From an uncultured Paracoccaceae bacterium (lineage in GTDB: Bacteria > Pseudomonadota > Alphaproteobacteria > Rhodobacterales > Rhodobacteraceae): a stretch of 64,000 nt of DNA. Made by a program: the position numbers and the translations under genes. The stretch covers positions 806,001 through 870,000 of the forward strand of contig CANMDF010000001.1 of assembly GCA_947496605.1 (NCBI GenBank). Direction: 5' to 3'. A model generated the notes under the pieces. The model saw only the letters and a list, made by a program, of their open reading frames with translations, did no database searches and had not been told where the DNA came from. This document shows positions 62,772 to 64,000 of the stretch, piece by piece. Each line of letters starts with the position of its first letter. Positions within the stretch are counted from its first letter, which is position 1.

Positions 62772-64000
62772 ATGACGATCACAGTCGGCAAAGACACAGC
62801 TAACACCCGCAAAACCCTCACAGTCGGTGACCAGTCGGTCGCTTACTACTCTATTCCGGCCGCAGAAACTGCTGGCTTGGGTGATTTCTCAAAACTCCCT
62901 GCTGCGCTGAAAGTGGTTCTTGAAAACCTGCTGCGCTTTGAAGACGGCGGATTTTCCGTGTCTGTGGACGACATCAAAGCCTTTTCTGCATGGGCAGACA
63001 ATGGCGGCAAGAACCCCCGTGAAATCGCCTACCGCCCCGCCCGCGTCTTGATGCAAGACTTCACCGGCGTGCCTGCCGTAGTTGACCTTGCCGCCATGCG
63101 CGACGGCATTGTCGCCCTTGGTGGTGACGCCCAGCAAATTAACCCGCTGAACCCTGTTGATCTGGTCATCGACCACTCGGTCATGATTGATGAATTCGGC
63201 AACCCCCGCGCATTCCAAATGAACGTCGACCGCGAATACGAGCGGAACATGGAGCGCTATCAGTTCCTCAAATGGGGCCAAGGTGCCTTTAACAACTTCC
63301 GCGTTGTCCCACCGGGCACAGGCATCTGTCACCAGGTGAACCTTGAATATCTGGCGCAAACCGTTTGGACCGATAAAGACCAAAACGGCGAAGAAGTGGC
63401 CTACCCTGACACGCTGGTCGGCACTGATAGCCACACCACAATGGTCAACGGCTTGGCCGTTCTGGGCTGGGGCGTTGGCGGGATCGAGGCGGAGGCCGCG
63501 ATGTTGGGTCAGCCCGTGTCTATGCTGATCCCCGAAGTTGTCGGGTTCGAGCTGACAGGCCAAATGATGGAAGGCACCACAGGCACCGACCTTGTGCTGA
63601 AAGTCGTCGAAATGCTGCGCGAATTGGGCGTTGTTGGCAAATTCGTCGAATTCTACGGTGCTGGCCTCGACGTGCTGCCATTGGCTGACCGTGCAACAAT
63701 CGCCAACATGGCGCCTGAGTACGGTGCAACCTGTGGCTTCTTCCCGATCGACAATGAAACCCTGCGCTATCTGCGCAACACAGGCCGAGACGAAGACCGG
63801 ATTGCCTTGGTCGAAGCATACGCCAAGGAAAACGGATTCTGGCGCGGTGCGGATTACGCACCGGTCTACACAGACACCCTGCACCTCGATATGGGCACCA
63901 TCGTCCCTGCGATTTCCGGCCCAAAGCGGCCACAGGATTATGTGGCACTGACAGACGCCAAAACAGCGTTCACACGCGAGATGGAAGAAACCTTCAAGCG
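62772..64000 (+). CDS. acnA: Aconitate hydratase A, N-terminal part (cut by window edge)
   Basis: The first 409 codons of the TCA-cycle aconitase that interconverts citrate and isocitrate. [20 protein letters not shown] opening, [57 protein letters not shown], the substrate loop [37 protein letters not shown], and [16 protein letters not shown] with the first Fe-S cysteine. AAGGGA precedes ATG 62772. The remaining roughly half of the protein, including the other two cluster cysteines, lies beyond the right edge. Confidence 0.96.
   Translation, partial: MTITVGKDTANTRKTLTVGDQSVAYYSIPAAETAGLGDFSKLPAALKVVLENLLRFEDGGFSVSVDDIKAFSAWADNGGKNPREIAYRPARVLMQDFTGVPAVVDLAAMRDGIVALGGDAQQINPLNPVDLVIDHSVMIDEFGNPRAFQMNVDREYERNMERYQFLKWGQGAFNNFRVVPPGTGICHQVNLEYLAQTVWTDKDQNGEEVAYPDTLVGTDSHTTMVNGLAVLGWGVGGIEAEAAMLGQPVSMLIPEVVGFELTGQMMEGTTGTDLVLKVVEMLRELGVVGKFVEFYGAGLDVLPLADRATIANMAPEYGATCGFFPIDNETLRYLRNTGRDEDRIALVEAYAKENGFWRGADYAPVYTDTLHLDMGTIVPAISGPKRPQDYVALTDAKTAFTREMEETFK

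Noticed and set aside
62889..63884. A 331-codon minus-strand open frame
   Set aside because: It is the shadow of acnA, which is clearly coding on the plus strand.

Overview
The window reads as a chromosomal segment of a marine alphaproteobacterium of the Roseobacter group (Rhodobacteraceae/Roseobacteraceae). Four things point there: a DMSP lyase of the DddP type with all six metal ligands in place; a decayed RcGTA-type gene transfer agent locus between mltG-fabF-acpP and cysE-pdhABC, a neighbourhood I recall for this group; a pyruvate dehydrogenase E1-beta that carries a lipoyl domain; and a LuxI/LuxR acyl-homoserine-lactone pair. Genus cannot be fixed from the sequence alone. Gene density is high, with many 1-8 nt stop/start overlaps.

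Layout. 1-6.3 kb: a TRAP solute-binding protein (cut by the left edge) divergent from a cache-domain histidine kinase/LuxR-type response regulator pair, then two divergent paralogs that fuse a LysM domain to a periplasmic solute-binding domain. 6.3-15.2 kb: a YghU-type glutathione transferase, a membrane protein, the ilvB-ilvN operon with a clear leader-peptide attenuator, a small EF-hand protein, a Rieske oxygenase, a nucleoside hydrolase and SelO. 15.2-25.4 kb: EamA exporter, DUF3179 protein, two cyclophilins, pgk, class I aldolase, ftsB and pdhA-pdhB-pdhC. 25.4-35.1 kb: cysE, the GTA remnant, mltG, fabF, a PilZ-like membrane protein on the other strand, acpP, fabG and fabD. 35.3-46.1 kb: a cytochrome b561-YceI fusion, a separate YceI protein, rpsF-rpsR-rplI behind a structured leader, a PPOX flavoprotein, an orphan Hcp, trigger factor, tRNA-Leu(UAG), a fused NAD(P)HX repair enzyme carrying an in-frame palindromic insertion, and glnB-glnA. 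46.2-56.5 kb: a large YwqG/DUF1963 protein, a YejA-like peptide-binding protein, dddP, an EEP-family hydrolase, an alpha/beta hydrolase-OsmC fusion, bioY and purB. 56.5-64 kb: luxI and luxR facing a divergent autoinducer-binding protein with no DNA-binding domain, a divergent FliG, a three-gene nitrile hydratase/thiocyanate hydrolase-type set, an LpxL/HtrB-type acyltransferase, a DUF1223 protein and the start of acnA.

The observations I rate highest are: (1) the GTA cluster collapsed by one internal deletion that joins the terminase ATPase, at its Walker B motif, to the C-terminal half of the tail 'megatron' protein; (2) the quorum-sensing locus with an HTH-less AHL-binding paralog facing luxR; (3) the split-beta nitrile hydratase set, whose gene order matches thiocyanate hydrolase; (4) the divergent LysM/solute-binding fusion pair; and (5) a palindromic repeat inserted in frame in the NAD(P)HX repair gene. 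No CRISPR array, rRNA gene or insertion sequence was seen. All homology calls come from recognising motifs and family patterns by eye; no database search was run.
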